From the NCBI GenBank assembly GCA_934157235.1, contig CAKPHH010000003.1, positions 62,001 through 126,000 on the forward strand: a DNA stretch of 64,000 nucleotides, given 5' to 3'. The position numbers and the translations under genes are program-made. The notes below the pieces were generated by a model, which was not told where the DNA came from, ran no database searches, and saw nothing but the letters and a program-made list of their open reading frames with translations. Positions 35,043 through 44,646 of the stretch are shown here, piece after piece; the stretch's first letter is position 1, and every line of letters starts with the position of its first letter. The DNA comes from an uncultured Bacilli bacterium. Its GTDB lineage: Bacteria > Bacillota_I > Bacilli_A > RF39 > UBA660.

Positions 35043-36464
35043 CTATTGTAGTTCCTCTATAAGTATATTCATAGCTAGTTTAGGATTTGCACTACCCTTT
35101 GTTTCTTTCATTACTTGACCCATTAAGAATTTAATTGCACGATCATGACCATTTTTGTAGTCGGTAACACTTTCACTATTTTCAGAAACAATCTTTTTAA
35201 TTATTTCTCTTAGAGCTGTATCATCTGTTATATTTTCAATACCTGATTCTTTAATAATTTCAGAGATTGATTTATCTTCTTCTAAAACTTTATCTAAAAT
35301 ATCTTTTAAGTTTTTACTAGTTAGAGTATTATCAGATATTTTATTTACTAACTCTACCATACGTTCTTTAGTTAGAGTGGTATCTGTAATTGATTTTTCA
35401 GTCTTATTTAAGTAACCAGAAATGTCACCTAAAAGTAAGTTACTAGCAATTTTAAAATCTATATCTTCAGTTAATAGAGTATTAAAATAGTCACTTAATG
35501 GCTTGTTTTGAACAAGTTTTTTAGCATTGATTTCAGAAACGTTCTTTTCCATATAAAGGCTTCTTCTTTCATCAGGTAACATTTCGATAGTGTTTCTTAC
35601 CTCTTCGATCATAGTGTCTGTTAAATATAAGTATGGAATATCTGGCTCTGGGAAATAACGATAGTCATTACCTGTTTCCTTAATACGCATTAGAACTGTA
35701 TCGCCAAGTTTATCATCATAACGTCTAGTTTGTTCTTTAAAAGTTTCACCTTTTTCTAATAATTCAGTTTGACGGATAATTTCTTTTTCAATACTTATAC
35801 CAACATTAGAAATTGAACCAATATTTTTGATTTCACATTTAGTTCCGAATGGATCTGTTTCATTTTTTCTAATTGAGACATTGGCGTCACAGCGCATTGA
35901 ACCTTCTTCCATTTTACAATCACTTATATCAGTATAGAATAGTAACTCTTTTAATTTTTCTAGATATAACTTTGCTTCAGTACTACTACTGATACATGGT
36001 TTAGTTACTATTTCAATTAGTGGAACTCCTGCTCTATTGAAGTCTAGAAGAGTTTTATCACCACGATGGGTACTCTTACAAGTATCTTCTTCAATGTGCA
36101 TTTCTTCTATTTCAATTTTCTTTTTTGTACCATCAACTTCTATTTCTACATAACCATCATAGCCTATTGGAGTTCGGCCTTGAGTAATCTGAAAGTTTTT
36201 TGGATTATCTGGATAGAAGTAATTTTTTCTATCAAAGTGCATTTCTTTTCTTATTTTACAATTTAAAACACAAGCTGCTTTTATAGCTAGATTTACGACT
36301 TCTTTATTTAATGTTGGTAATGTACCTGGATAACCTAAGTCAACTACATTAGTCAAAGAATTAGCCATTTGACCATATCCGTTTAGGGAGTTTGAAAATA
36401 TTTTAGTATTTGTCTTTAATTCTACATGGACTTCGATACCAATTGTTGGAATGTAATTAGTCAT
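35043..36464 (-). CDS. gatB: Aspartyl/glutamyl-tRNA amidotransferase subunit B
   Basis: GatB of the GatCAB complex converts Glu-tRNA(Gln), and often Asp-tRNA(Asn), to the amidated form. It has the family N-terminus IPTIGIEVHVELKT, YPGTLPTLN, FDRKNYFYPDNPKNFQITQ, EEDTCKSTH and SMRCDANVSIR, and the C-terminal YqeY-like domain ends GSANPKLAMNILIEEL. About 473 residues, a normal length. I start at the second ATG (36464) because the first ATG, at 36479, is part of the GGAGGTG ribosome site. It overlaps gatA by 8 nt. Confidence 0.97.
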   Translation of the reverse strand: MTNYIPTIGIEVHVELKTNTKIFSNSLNGYGQMANSLTNVVDLGYPGTLPTLNKEVVNLAIKAACVLNCKIRKEMHFDRKNYFYPDNPKNFQITQGRTPIGYDGYVEIEVDGTKKKIEIEEMHIEEDTCKSTHRGDKTLLDFNRAGVPLIEIVTKPCISSSTEAKLYLEKLKELLFYTDISDCKMEEGSMRCDANVSIRKNETDPFGTKCEIKNIGSISNVGISIEKEIIRQTELLEKGETFKEQTRRYDDKLGDTVLMRIKETGNDYRYFPEPDIPYLYLTDTMIEEVRNTIEMLPDERRSLYMEKNVSEINAKKLVQNKPLSDYFNTLLTEDIDFKIASNLLLGDISGYLNKTEKSITDTTLTKERMVELVNKISDNTLTSKNLKDILDKVLEEDKSISEIIKESGIENITDDTALREIIKKIVSENSESVTDYKNGHDRAIKFLMGQVMKETKGSANPKLAMNILIEELQ

Positions 36465-37914
36465 GTTTTTCACCTCCATTAGGATTTAAGTCTAAATTTA
36501 GTTCTTTTTCTACGAAACTAGCTAGTTGATACATCTTTGCTTCTTCAAATGGAGCACCAATTATTTGCATACCGATTGGCAAGTTTTCACTGTTAAAGCC
36601 GATTGGAACACTCATTCCTGGAAGGCCTGCCATATTAACAGGAATAGTTAAGACATCATCCATGAATGATTTTATAGCATCATCTAGACCTTTATCTAGT
36701 TCATATGCAACAGTTGTGTTGTTTGGGCCAATGACTAAGTCATAATTTTTAAATGTTTCTAGGAAACTCTTACGCATATCATCTCTTATTTCTAGGGCTT
36801 TGTTGTAATATAATTTAGCATTTTTACCAGATAATAAGTAACTACCAATCATGATACGTCTTTTTACTTCGTCACCAAAACCGATTTTTCTAGTTTTTAG
36901 ATATAAGTCTTCGATATCTTTTGGATTTTCATAACTGTAACCATAACGAATACCGTCAAATCTGGCTAAGTTAGAACTAGCCTCGCCCATGGCAATAATT
37001 TGATATAGGGGAACGGCTTTATCAATATAATTTATATCAACATAGTCGATTGTACAATTATGTTTCTTTAGTATTTCGATTACTTCATTTAATTTATCTT
37101 TTATTTCTTTATCAATAGCTTCGCTTACATAGAAGTTTGGGATGGCTATTTTCATGCCATCTATTTTTTCACCAATTAGTCTTGTAAAGTCTTCATTAGT
37201 TTCAACAGAAGTTAAATCTTTTTCACTTTTTCCACAGATTGTGTTTAAAAGTACAGCATTTTCATAGACATTTTTAGTCATAGGACCAATTTGGTCGAGA
37301 CTTGAACCAAAAGCAATTAGTCCATAACGTGATACACGTCCATATGTTGGTTTTAGTCCTACTATGCCGCAAAAAGATGCTGGTTGTCTAATAGATCCAC
37401 CTGTGTCTGAACCTAGAGCAAAAGGTATAATTCGCTTACTTACAGCTGCCGCACTTCCTCCAGATGATCCACCTGGTACTCTTGTTTTATTCCAAGGATT
37501 TTTTACTGGTCCAAAGAAAGATGTTCTATTAGATGAACCCATGGCAAACTCATCCATGTTAGTCTTACCAATAATAATCATATTAGCAGCTTTTATTCTT
37601 TCAACAACATCAGCATCATAGATTGGGTCAAAGTTTTCTAATATTTTAGAAGCAGCAGTTGTACGTAGTCCTCTAGTTAGAATGTTATCTTTTAGAGCTA
37701 TTGGAATACCAAACGTTAGAGAATTTACTTCTTTACCTTCTAACTCTTCAGCTTGTTTTAAGGCTTCTTCTTTATTTAGAGTAATAAAACAGTTTAAGTC
37801 TTTATTACTTTCAATTTTTTCAAAAGCTTCTTCTACTAAGTCTTTAGGTGTGATCTTTTTTTCTTTTAATAATTTATTAATTTCAATTAATGATAAATCT
37901 AAATAATTATGCAC
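36457..37914 (-). CDS. gatA: Aspartyl/glutamyl-tRNA amidotransferase subunit A
   Basis: This is the amidase subunit of GatCAB, which releases ammonia from glutamine. It has the amidase signature with the Ser-cisSer-Lys triad: GIPIALKDN (Lys), TRVPGGSSGGSAAAV and LGSDTGGSIRQPASFCG (Ser pair), and the C-terminal GLPGMSVPIGF. 485 residues, standard length. It overlaps gatC by 8 nt and gatB by 8 nt, a classic gatCAB order. Its presence implies that the organism uses the indirect route to Gln-tRNA and perhaps Asn-tRNA. Confidence 0.98.
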   Translation of the reverse strand: MHNYLDLSLIEINKLLKEKKITPKDLVEEAFEKIESNKDLNCFITLNKEEALKQAEELEGKEVNSLTFGIPIALKDNILTRGLRTTAASKILENFDPIYDADVVERIKAANMIIIGKTNMDEFAMGSSNRTSFFGPVKNPWNKTRVPGGSSGGSAAAVSKRIIPFALGSDTGGSIRQPASFCGIVGLKPTYGRVSRYGLIAFGSSLDQIGPMTKNVYENAVLLNTICGKSEKDLTSVETNEDFTRLIGEKIDGMKIAIPNFYVSEAIDKEIKDKLNEVIEILKKHNCTIDYVDINYIDKAVPLYQIIAMGEASSNLARFDGIRYGYSYENPKDIEDLYLKTRKIGFGDEVKRRIMIGSYLLSGKNAKLYYNKALEIRDDMRKSFLETFKNYDLVIGPNNTTVAYELDKGLDDAIKSFMDDVLTIPVNMAGLPGMSVPIGFNSENLPIGMQIIGAPFEEAKMYQLASFVEKELNLDLNPNGGEKHD

Positions 37915-38221
37915 TCATACCACCCTTTTCACTTATTACTACTGGAACAGAAATATAGTTTCCGCTATGACGAGGAGCATTTTTTAGAACCTCTTTAGGA
38001 TTTAACATTTCTCCTTCTACATCGTCACGTAAAACACATTTATTTTCAGTTGGACAAATTAACATATCTTCGTCGTATACTTTTACTTCATTTATTTTTT
38101 CTATTTCGTTTAAAAGTTGTTTTAATTTTACTTGATACATGGCTAGCTCTTCTTCATCTATTTCAATTCTAGCTAGATGAGCAACATGTAAGACTTCTTC
38201 TCTTGATAATTTATCTTCCAT
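37907..38221 (-). CDS. gatC: Aspartyl/glutamyl-tRNA amidotransferase subunit C
   Basis: This is a small 104-residue subunit that stabilises GatA-GatB. It has the conserved N-terminal VLHVAHLARIEIDEEELAMY, the central LNEIEKINEV and the C-terminal LRDDVEGEMLNPKEVLKNAP. It is the first gene of the gatCAB operon, with GGAGG ahead of its ATG. Length and motifs are normal. Confidence 0.96.
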   Translation of the reverse strand: MEDKLSREEVLHVAHLARIEIDEEELAMYQVKLKQLLNEIEKINEVKVYDEDMLICPTENKCVLRDDVEGEMLNPKEVLKNAPRHSGNYISVPVVISEKGGMSA

Positions 38222-38291
38222 ACAGAAAGACCTCCTTTAACTTTATTATTATATCATGGATATTTTAAGATGTAAATTTTTAGTAAGTAAG

Positions 38292-38319
38292 AAAAACAAA
38301 TGCTAGAGGTAGCATTTGT
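38292..38319 (-). terminator. Terminator after the OB-fold membrane gene
   Basis: On the minus strand a 10-bp stem ACAAATGCTA / TAGCATTTGT with loop CCTC runs into TTTTC, 11 nt after the stop codon at 38330. Confidence 0.85.
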
Positions 38320-38329
38320 AGAATTTAGA

Positions 38330-39118
38330 TTATTCAGCAAAACAATCATTTATATATAGTGTATTAGGATTGGTATCATTCTTTTGTTTATAGTCATTTG
38401 CAGTACCAATTATTGTGATTTCTTGATTTTCAGTAAATTCTTTTACTTCAGCATCTTTAGACATTTTACAAATGATGTTTAGAGTATATGAACCATCTGG
38501 ATCAATATAACCAAAGGTTAATTCTTTTTTAGATTTATCGTAACTTATAAAATCTCCACTTATACGTAAGAACTTTTTATTATATTTTTGGTAAGTCTTT
38601 AGGGCATCATTTTTGTAAGCAATGGCCAAATCTAGAGCTTGAACATCAGTTGGTTCTACATTATATGGCATAGACCAGGAACCAATCTCTGTATCTCTTC
38701 TTCCCTGTGATTGATGATATTTTATTACTTTGTAGCCTATTCCATAATATACTTTAGTTCCGCCATCTTTTAAAGTAGCAGTTTTTATAGCAAAGTATGG
38801 TCCTTTATTGTATCGTGCTACAGAAATAATATCTATTGTTATCATAAGCATTAGAATGATTAATACATAGAAAATGATATTGAAAATTTTCATAGTCTTA
38901 TTCTTTGATGAAGGCGTTTTTTCTTCCATTGATTCATCTTTCTCATCATCTAATAAGTCTGTAGTTGATAAATCATCTTCATTTTCTTCTTCGTTTATTA
39001 TTTCATAATCATCAGAATCTAAATCAAGAGAGTCTTCATCTACAAGTTCTATTTGTTCTGGATCTTCAAATTGTTCAAATTCATGATATTCTTCTGCTTT
39101 TATTCCTTTTTTTCTCAT
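38330..39118 (-). CDS. Membrane protein with acidic tail and OB-like extracytoplasmic domain
   Basis: The first 75 residues are highly acidic (Glu/Asp-rich) and presumably cytoplasmic. One span follows (FNIIFYVLIILMLMITIDII). The extracytoplasmic part contains a YYGIGYKVIKYHQ segment common in small Bacillota exported proteins, and a C-terminal tRNA_anti-like OB-fold stretch (KFLRISGDFISYD ... EITIIGTAND ... LYINDCFAE). Function unknown. It has its own ribosome site and terminator and lies just upstream of gatCAB in transcription order, so it may be separately expressed. Confidence 0.65.
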   Translation of the reverse strand: MRKKGIKAEEYHEFEQFEDPEQIELVDEDSLDLDSDDYEIINEEENEDDLSTTDLLDDEKDESMEEKTPSSKNKTMKIFNIIFYVLIILMLMITIDIISVARYNKGPYFAIKTATLKDGGTKVYYGIGYKVIKYHQSQGRRDTEIGSWSMPYNVEPTDVQALDLAIAYKNDALKTYQKYNKKFLRISGDFISYDKSKKELTFGYIDPDGSYTLNIICKMSKDAEVKEFTENQEITIIGTANDYKQKNDTNPNTLYINDCFAE

Positions 39119-39205
39119 ATACCCACCTCTTCAGTTTCGTGGACATATAATACCATTTTTTTGCAAAATAGTCAAATTTAAGGTACAAATGGATAGTGTT
39201 TCCAA

Positions 39206-39334
39206 AGTGTAGAGATTTGAAAACAAAACCTTTATAGAATAAAAAACAGTTAAAAACCTCGCTTTCTATTGTTTTTAGTCAACTCAATTATAAAGTGTTT
39301 TTTAGGTGGTAAATCTCTATACTTATTCTACACT
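39206..39334. mobile_element. Possible MITE-like or IS-remnant inverted repeat
   Basis: AGTGTAGA at 39206-39213 and its exact complement TCTACACT at 39327-39334 bound 129 bp of non-coding DNA, and AGAGATTT/AAATCTCT lies just inside both ends. The interior has no open frame and an internal hairpin (AAAAACA ... TGTTTTT type). The repeat ends look like short transposon termini, but no target duplication is clear. A structured RNA is an alternative. Confidence 0.4.
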
Positions 39335-39348
39335 AATGGTTTGCCTTA

Positions 39349-39381
39349 CAAATTAAAACTAGAACTAAAGTAGTTCTAGTT
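39349..39381 (-). terminator. Terminator after ligA
   Basis: An 11-bp perfect stem AACTAGAACTA / TAGTTCTAGTT with loop CTT on the minus strand is followed by TTTTAATTT, about 33 nt after the ligA stop. Confidence 0.75.
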
Positions 39382-39413
39382 AATCTTTATGTAATTGGTA
39401 AATACTTTTGACT

Positions 39414-41393
39414 TTATCCTAATTTTTCTTTGAACTCTTCTTCTGTCCAAATTGGTATACCTAGTTCTTTAGCTTTTTCATATTTACTACCAGGATTTGC
39501 TCCAACAATTACAGCACTAGTCTTTTTAGAAACGGAGCTTGAGGCTTTGCCACCTAGTTGTTCTATTTTCTCTTCGGCTTCTTCTCGAGTGAATAATTGA
39601 AGAGATCCTGTTAAGACAAAGGTCTTGCCATTAAATTCAGAATTTTCTTCTACTTCTTGACCTAAATATTTTGTATTAAGACCAATTTCTTTTAGTTCTT
39701 CAACAACACTTCGATGATGATTATCATTAAAATATTCAACTACACTTTTAGCAATGATTTCACCTATATCTGGAATTGTAGTTAATTCTTCAACAGTTGC
39801 ATTCATTAAATTATCAAGATCTTTATATTTCTTAGCTAATATTTTAGCAGTTTTAGCTCCAACATGAGGAATTCCTAAGCCAAATAATAATCTTTCTAGG
39901 GAGTTTCTTTTGCTTTCTTCGATAGCATTTAAAAGATTAGTTACAGATTTATCTCCATAGCCTTCTAATCTAGTTAAATCCTGTTCATGATTCTTTAATG
40001 AATAGATATCTGCTAAAGTAGCGATGAAGTGAAAGTTATAAAAATCTTCCATTATTCTATCACCTAGGCCATCTATATTCATGGCATCACGAGAAGCAAA
40101 GTGAATTAAAGACTCAATGCTTCTGGCAGGACATTTTTTATTTGGACAATAATAATCTACTTGACCTTCTTTTTTTACCAAATTAGTATTACACATTGGA
40201 CAAGTGGTGATCATTTCAAAGTCTTTTTCTTTGCCAGTTCTTCTTTCCTTTTTCACTTCAACAACTTCTGGTATAACATCTCCAGCTTTTCTTATGGAAA
40301 CTACATCACCTATTTTTAGGTCTTTTTCTTTTACATAATCTTCGTTATGAAGAGTTGCTCTGGAGATAGTCGAACCAGCTACTATTACAGGCTCTAATAC
40401 TGCATTTGGAGTTATTTGACCAGTTCTACCTACGGTAAAAATAATATCAGTTAACTTAGTTAATACCTCTTCAGCTGGAAATTTATAAGCTGTTGCCCAT
40501 TTTGGATACTTAGCAGTATATCCTAGTTTTTGTTGTTGCTCGATACTGTTTACTTTGATAACAATACCATCTATATCATAAGGAAGAGTTGGTCTTTGCT
40601 TAGCCTTTTCTTCAATAAACTCAAGTACTTCATTAATGTTTTTTACAAGACGATTATTGGGATTGATTTTAAAGCCTAATTTTCGCATATATTCTATAGC
40701 TTCAGCATGAGTATGTAGTCCATAATCTAAAGGGTCTGGTAAATGATAAATAAAATTATCTAGTTTACGTTCAGCAGCTACTTTGGAATCTAATTGTCTA
40801 ATTGATCCTGCTGCAGCATTACGACAATTTTGAAGTAATGGTTGATTATGTTTTTTACGTTCCTCATTTAATTTTACTAAAGTCTCTTTGTTCATAAAGA
40901 TTTCGCCACGTACTTCGATGTCGACTTTTTCTTTTAACTTTAGAGGAATAACTTTGATAGTTTTAGCATTATGAGTAATATCTTCGCCTACTGTACCATC
41001 TCCTCTAGTTGCGGCTCTTACTAGTTTTCCACCTTCGTATAATAGAGATACTGAAAGACCATCTATTTTTAACTCACACATATATTCTGGAGTTATGCCT
41101 TCTTTTCTTATTCTTTCATCAAAAGCAATAACTTCACTCTCTGAGAAAACATCACTTAATGACATCATTGGTATTTTGTGTGTTACTTTATTAAAGCCTT
41201 CTATTATTTTTCCACCAGCGTGTTGAGTTGGAGAATCTTCTCTAATCCAATCAGGATGGGCCTCTTCTATTTCAAACAACTCGCGCAAATATCGATCGTA
41301 TTCTTGATCGGTAATTGTAGGATTATCTAGAGTATGATAATTGTAATCAGCCTCATTAATAATTTCGATTAACTCTTCCATTCTTTCTTTCAT
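39414..41393 (-). CDS. ligA: NAD-dependent DNA ligase
   Basis: A 659-residue LigA joins nicks in replication and repair, using NAD. It has an adenylation domain with CELKIDG (nucleophilic Lys109), TRGDGTVGEDIT, RGEIFM and an OB-fold GRTGQITPNAVLEPV; a zinc finger with CPMCNTN and CPNKKCPAR; helix-hairpin-helix repeats (NIDGLGDR, LERLLFGLGIPHVGAKTA); and a C-terminal BRCT domain (KTFVLTGSLQ). Length and domain order are complete. It is monocistronic, between a hairpin terminator and a 118-nt gap that ends at the nucleotidyltransferase terminator. Confidence 0.98.
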   Translation of the reverse strand: MKERMEELIEIINEADYNYHTLDNPTITDQEYDRYLRELFEIEEAHPDWIREDSPTQHAGGKIIEGFNKVTHKIPMMSLSDVFSESEVIAFDERIRKEGITPEYMCELKIDGLSVSLLYEGGKLVRAATRGDGTVGEDITHNAKTIKVIPLKLKEKVDIEVRGEIFMNKETLVKLNEERKKHNQPLLQNCRNAAAGSIRQLDSKVAAERKLDNFIYHLPDPLDYGLHTHAEAIEYMRKLGFKINPNNRLVKNINEVLEFIEEKAKQRPTLPYDIDGIVIKVNSIEQQQKLGYTAKYPKWATAYKFPAEEVLTKLTDIIFTVGRTGQITPNAVLEPVIVAGSTISRATLHNEDYVKEKDLKIGDVVSIRKAGDVIPEVVEVKKERRTGKEKDFEMITTCPMCNTNLVKKEGQVDYYCPNKKCPARSIESLIHFASRDAMNIDGLGDRIMEDFYNFHFIATLADIYSLKNHEQDLTRLEGYGDKSVTNLLNAIEESKRNSLERLLFGLGIPHVGAKTAKILAKKYKDLDNLMNATVEELTTIPDIGEIIAKSVVEYFNDNHHRSVVEELKEIGLNTKYLGQEVEENSEFNGKTFVLTGSLQLFTREEAEEKIEQLGGKASSSVSKKTSAVIVGANPGSKYEKAKELGIPIWTEEEFKEKLG

Positions 41394-41469
41394 ATATAGT
41401 CTCCTTAATAATGATTTTTCTATATATATTATACCATATTTAGATGTTTTTTTGATATTTTAAGCAAAG

Positions 41470-41497
41470 AAAAACAAACTATTTTTTGATAGTTTGT
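41470..41497 (-). terminator. Terminator after the nucleotidyltransferase gene
   Basis: On the minus strand a 9-bp stem ACAAACTAT / ATAGTTTGT is followed by TTTTTC, 15 nt after the stop codon at 41512. Confidence 0.85.
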
Positions 41498-41511
41498 GTT
41501 CTTAATTCTTA

Positions 41512-42426
41512 TTATTTTTCCCAGAGATTATTTGGATATTCTCCATTATTAACTAAGTCTTTTAAAGCCTTTTTAACCGCATCTGCATCCTCTTTATAAG
41601 TTACACCATACCAAGCAGAGGTTGTTTCTAATACATCTACAGTAGAGTAACCATCTTCTATTGTTTTAAAGAGAATTTCTGGGATTAAATATTCACATTT
41701 TTCTAGATTATTTTTATTTTTATCTAAGAATTCTGGGAACTTCTCCTCGATATATGTAAAGATACTTGGTGAGAAGAGCATTAAGTTCATAGATACTTTA
41801 TCTGTAGGAGACACTTCAAATGGTTCACTACCATTTAATGGACTAGCCATTAGTCTTCCATCTACCCTATCAATAACACTTTCGGTTATTTTAATTAGTT
41901 TTCCATTTTCAACTTCACATACGCCTCTTTTTACAGAACCATTTTCTGTTAAAGTGTTTTTTACCAGATAACTTACCAAACCATATTTATAGGGTTTCTC
42001 ATTATTCATTTTGTCTATAAAACTAGCAGCTTTCAAATAAGCATCTCTTCCATAAAAATCATCAGCATTGATGATGGCAAAAGGTTCATTGATTTTGTCT
42101 TTGCAGCAAAGAATAGCATGAGCTGTTCCTAGAGGCTTTACTCTATCTGCTGGAATTGAATATCCTTCTGGAATATTATCATTTTTTTGGAAACAGTATT
42201 CAACATTGATGTATGGTTCTACTCTTTTTCCAATGGTTTCTTTAAAGACATCATAGTTTTCTTCTTTAATTAGAAAAACTATTTTGTTGAATCCTGCTTT
42301 GATGGCATCATATACTGAGTAATCAATAATGAACTCACCATTTGGTCCTAGTGGAGCAATTTGTTTTAGACCACCAAAACGGCTACCCATACCGGCAGCT
42401 AAAATTAATAATGTTTTATCTTTCAT
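41512..42426 (-). CDS. Sugar-phosphate nucleotidyltransferase-like protein
   Basis: This 304-residue protein has the pyrophosphorylase N-terminus AAGMGSRFGGLKQIAPLGP and NADDFYGRDAY (metal-binding Asp). It belongs to the NTP_transferase superfamily, which activates sugar 1-phosphates, but the GLKQIAPLGPNGEFIIDY form is typical of a less-studied branch often annotated as UTP-glucose-1-phosphate uridylyltransferase-like or simply nucleotidyltransferase. It could supply a nucleotide sugar for envelope glycans. It follows pcrA by 38 nt, and its own terminator ends the transcript. Confidence 0.8.
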   Translation of the reverse strand: MKDKTLLILAAGMGSRFGGLKQIAPLGPNGEFIIDYSVYDAIKAGFNKIVFLIKEENYDVFKETIGKRVEPYINVEYCFQKNDNIPEGYSIPADRVKPLGTAHAILCCKDKINEPFAIINADDFYGRDAYLKAASFIDKMNNEKPYKYGLVSYLVKNTLTENGSVKRGVCEVENGKLIKITESVIDRVDGRLMASPLNGSEPFEVSPTDKVSMNLMLFSPSIFTYIEEKFPEFLDKNKNNLEKCEYLIPEILFKTIEDGYSTVDVLETTSAWYGVTYKEDADAVKKALKDLVNNGEYPNNLWEK

Positions 42427-42464
42427 TTTATCCTCCTAAAAACTATATTATTTATTATTAATTA

Positions 42465-44567
42465 TTAATTGTTGATTTTTGATAATTTCTTGTGATTTTT
42501 CATTAATTTCTTGATACCATGTGGATGTTTAAAGGCTACACTAACAAGCGTATTAGTAACTTCTACTACTTTACCGGTACCAAATGTTTCATGGTAAACA
42601 AAGTCACCAACTTTATAGTCAACATCTTCTTCTCTAAACATCTCGGCTGTATCGATTTTTTCTTCTTTTTTAGGTATTTCATCTTTAACATTTGTCTCTA
42701 GTAAATCTGGATTAATTTCACTTATGAAACGACTTACTGGATTAACTTGTTCTTTTCCAAATAGAGTTCTACGGCGGGCATTTACTAAATGTAGGTCATC
42801 CCTTGCTCTAGTAATAGCAACATAACATAGACGTCTTTCTTCTTCCAAAGCACCGTTTTCCATAAGAGAGTTCATATGTGGGAATAGTCCTTCTTCCATA
42901 CCTATGACAAAGACATGATCAAACTCTAAACCTTTTACAGAATGAACTGTCATTAAACTTATACGATTTGGATCGTCTTTATATTCCTCAACATCACTTA
43001 CTAAGCTAATTTCTAATAAGAAATCTTCTAGAGAAATTAATCCTTCTTTTTCTTCAAAGGCTTTAGTTATTGATTTAAATTCTTCTAGGTTTTCTAGTCT
43101 TACTTCTGATTCTAGAGTTTGTTCGCTTTCTAACTCTTTTTTCATACCAGAGGCATCTAATACTTTGTCGATTAATTCAGTTAGTGTTAAATCTTCAGCA
43201 ATACTTTTTAACTTTTCAATAGTGTTTTTGAATTCTAACTCTTTTCCGGATTCGATTGCATCATAAATGCTTATACCTTCAGAATCTGCTCTTATAGTTA
43301 AATTTTCAATTGTCTTTAAACCAATTCCACGCTTTGGAGTGTTTATTACTCTAAGTAAACTAATATTATCTTTAGAGTTGTGAATTAATCTTAGATAAGC
43401 AATTAAATCTTTGATTTCTTTTCTAGAATAGAAATAGAAGCTACCAATTACACGATATGGTAAATTTTCTTTTAACATTTCTTCTTCAACAACACGAGAT
43501 TGAGCATTAGTTCTATAAAGAATAGCAATATCTTTGTATTCTACATCACGATTAACAAGCTCTTTTATTTTTCTAATAATATACTGAGCTTCATCTCTTT
43601 CATTATAAGCTCTGTAATATTTGATTTTATCTCCTGGTCCTTTGTTAGTCCATAAGTTTTTATCTTTTCTATCACGGTTATTTTTGATTACTTGATTAGC
43701 GGCATCTAGAATGTTTCCTGTTGAACGATAGTTTTGTTCCAAAAGAATTGTTTTGGCATCTTTGTAGTCTTTTTCAAAGTTTAGGATGTTTTTATAATTT
43801 GCTCCTCTAAAACTATAAATACTTTGTGAATCATCACCGACGCAAGTTATCTTTCTATTCTTTTCACTAATCATCTTAGTTAAAATATATTGAGCCTCAT
43901 TTGTATCTTGGTACTCATCTATTAAAACATATTTGTATAAATCCTGATATTTTTCTAAAACATCTATATGTTCTTTAAATAGTTTTATTGGTAAGATTAA
44001 TAGGTCATCAAAATCTACGGAGTTATTTGTTTTTAATTTGTGTTCATACTTCTCATAAACTTTTTGAATAACTTGTTCATAATCACTTACGGCATATCTT
44101 TCATAGTCGTGTGCAGATATTAATTCGTTTTTACAACTGCTTATCTTATTTCTGATAGCTTTTGGATTATATATTTTAGGATCATAGTTTAAATCTTTGA
44201 TTATTTTTTTTACTACAGTTAGGGAATCATCACTATCCATAATTACAAAGTTACGATCATAACCTAGTAATTCATAGTTTTCTCTAAGAAGCTTTAGACC
44301 AAAGCTATGAAATGTTGATACTTGTAACTTTCTAGCTTCATCACCTATTAATAAATATAATCTGTCACGCATTTCTTTGGCAGCTTTATTTGTAAAAGTG
44401 ATTGCTAGAATGTTATAAGGAGCAGCAAGTCCTTCTTCTATTAAATAAGCTATTTTTGTAGTTAAGGTTTTAGTCTTACCAGCACCGGCACCAGCTATAA
44501 TAAGAAGTGGGCCATCATTATATAGTACGGCTTCTTTTTGTTTGTCATTTAAATTATCTAAATTCAT
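42465..44567 (-). CDS. pcrA: ATP-dependent DNA helicase PcrA
   Basis: This 700-residue UvrD/Rep-family 3'-5' helicase has all key motifs: LIIAGAGAGKTKTL (Walker A), ITFTNKAAKEM, VLIDEYQDTNEAQ (Walker B), VGDDSQSIYSFRGA, LEQNYRS, LMTVHSVKGLEFDHVFVIGMEEG and LCYVAITRA. The C-terminus has the PcrA-type Tudor-like end (YKVGDFVYHETFGTGKV) that contacts RNA polymerase. It acts in repair and in removing proteins from DNA. Length is slightly short of B. subtilis PcrA. Identity is secure. Confidence 0.96.
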   Translation of the reverse strand: MNLDNLNDKQKEAVLYNDGPLLIIAGAGAGKTKTLTTKIAYLIEEGLAAPYNILAITFTNKAAKEMRDRLYLLIGDEARKLQVSTFHSFGLKLLRENYELLGYDRNFVIMDSDDSLTVVKKIIKDLNYDPKIYNPKAIRNKISSCKNELISAHDYERYAVSDYEQVIQKVYEKYEHKLKTNNSVDFDDLLILPIKLFKEHIDVLEKYQDLYKYVLIDEYQDTNEAQYILTKMISEKNRKITCVGDDSQSIYSFRGANYKNILNFEKDYKDAKTILLEQNYRSTGNILDAANQVIKNNRDRKDKNLWTNKGPGDKIKYYRAYNERDEAQYIIRKIKELVNRDVEYKDIAILYRTNAQSRVVEEEMLKENLPYRVIGSFYFYSRKEIKDLIAYLRLIHNSKDNISLLRVINTPKRGIGLKTIENLTIRADSEGISIYDAIESGKELEFKNTIEKLKSIAEDLTLTELIDKVLDASGMKKELESEQTLESEVRLENLEEFKSITKAFEEKEGLISLEDFLLEISLVSDVEEYKDDPNRISLMTVHSVKGLEFDHVFVIGMEEGLFPHMNSLMENGALEEERRLCYVAITRARDDLHLVNARRRTLFGKEQVNPVSRFISEINPDLLETNVKDEIPKKEEKIDTAEMFREEDVDYKVGDFVYHETFGTGKVVEVTNTLVSVAFKHPHGIKKLMKNHKKLSKINN

Positions 44568-44620
44568 CTTTCTACCTACTTCCTTTTTTATTATATCTTA
44601 TATTTGTGGTTTAGGCAAAG

Positions 44621-44646
44621 AAAAAGAAGTGTTATCTTACACTTCT
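44621..44646 (-). terminator. Terminator overlapping the end of the membrane gene
   Basis: On the minus strand AGAAGTGT / ACACTTCT with a 6-nt loop is followed by TTTTTC. The upstream arm lies in the last codons of the gene ending at 44632. Confidence 0.8.
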
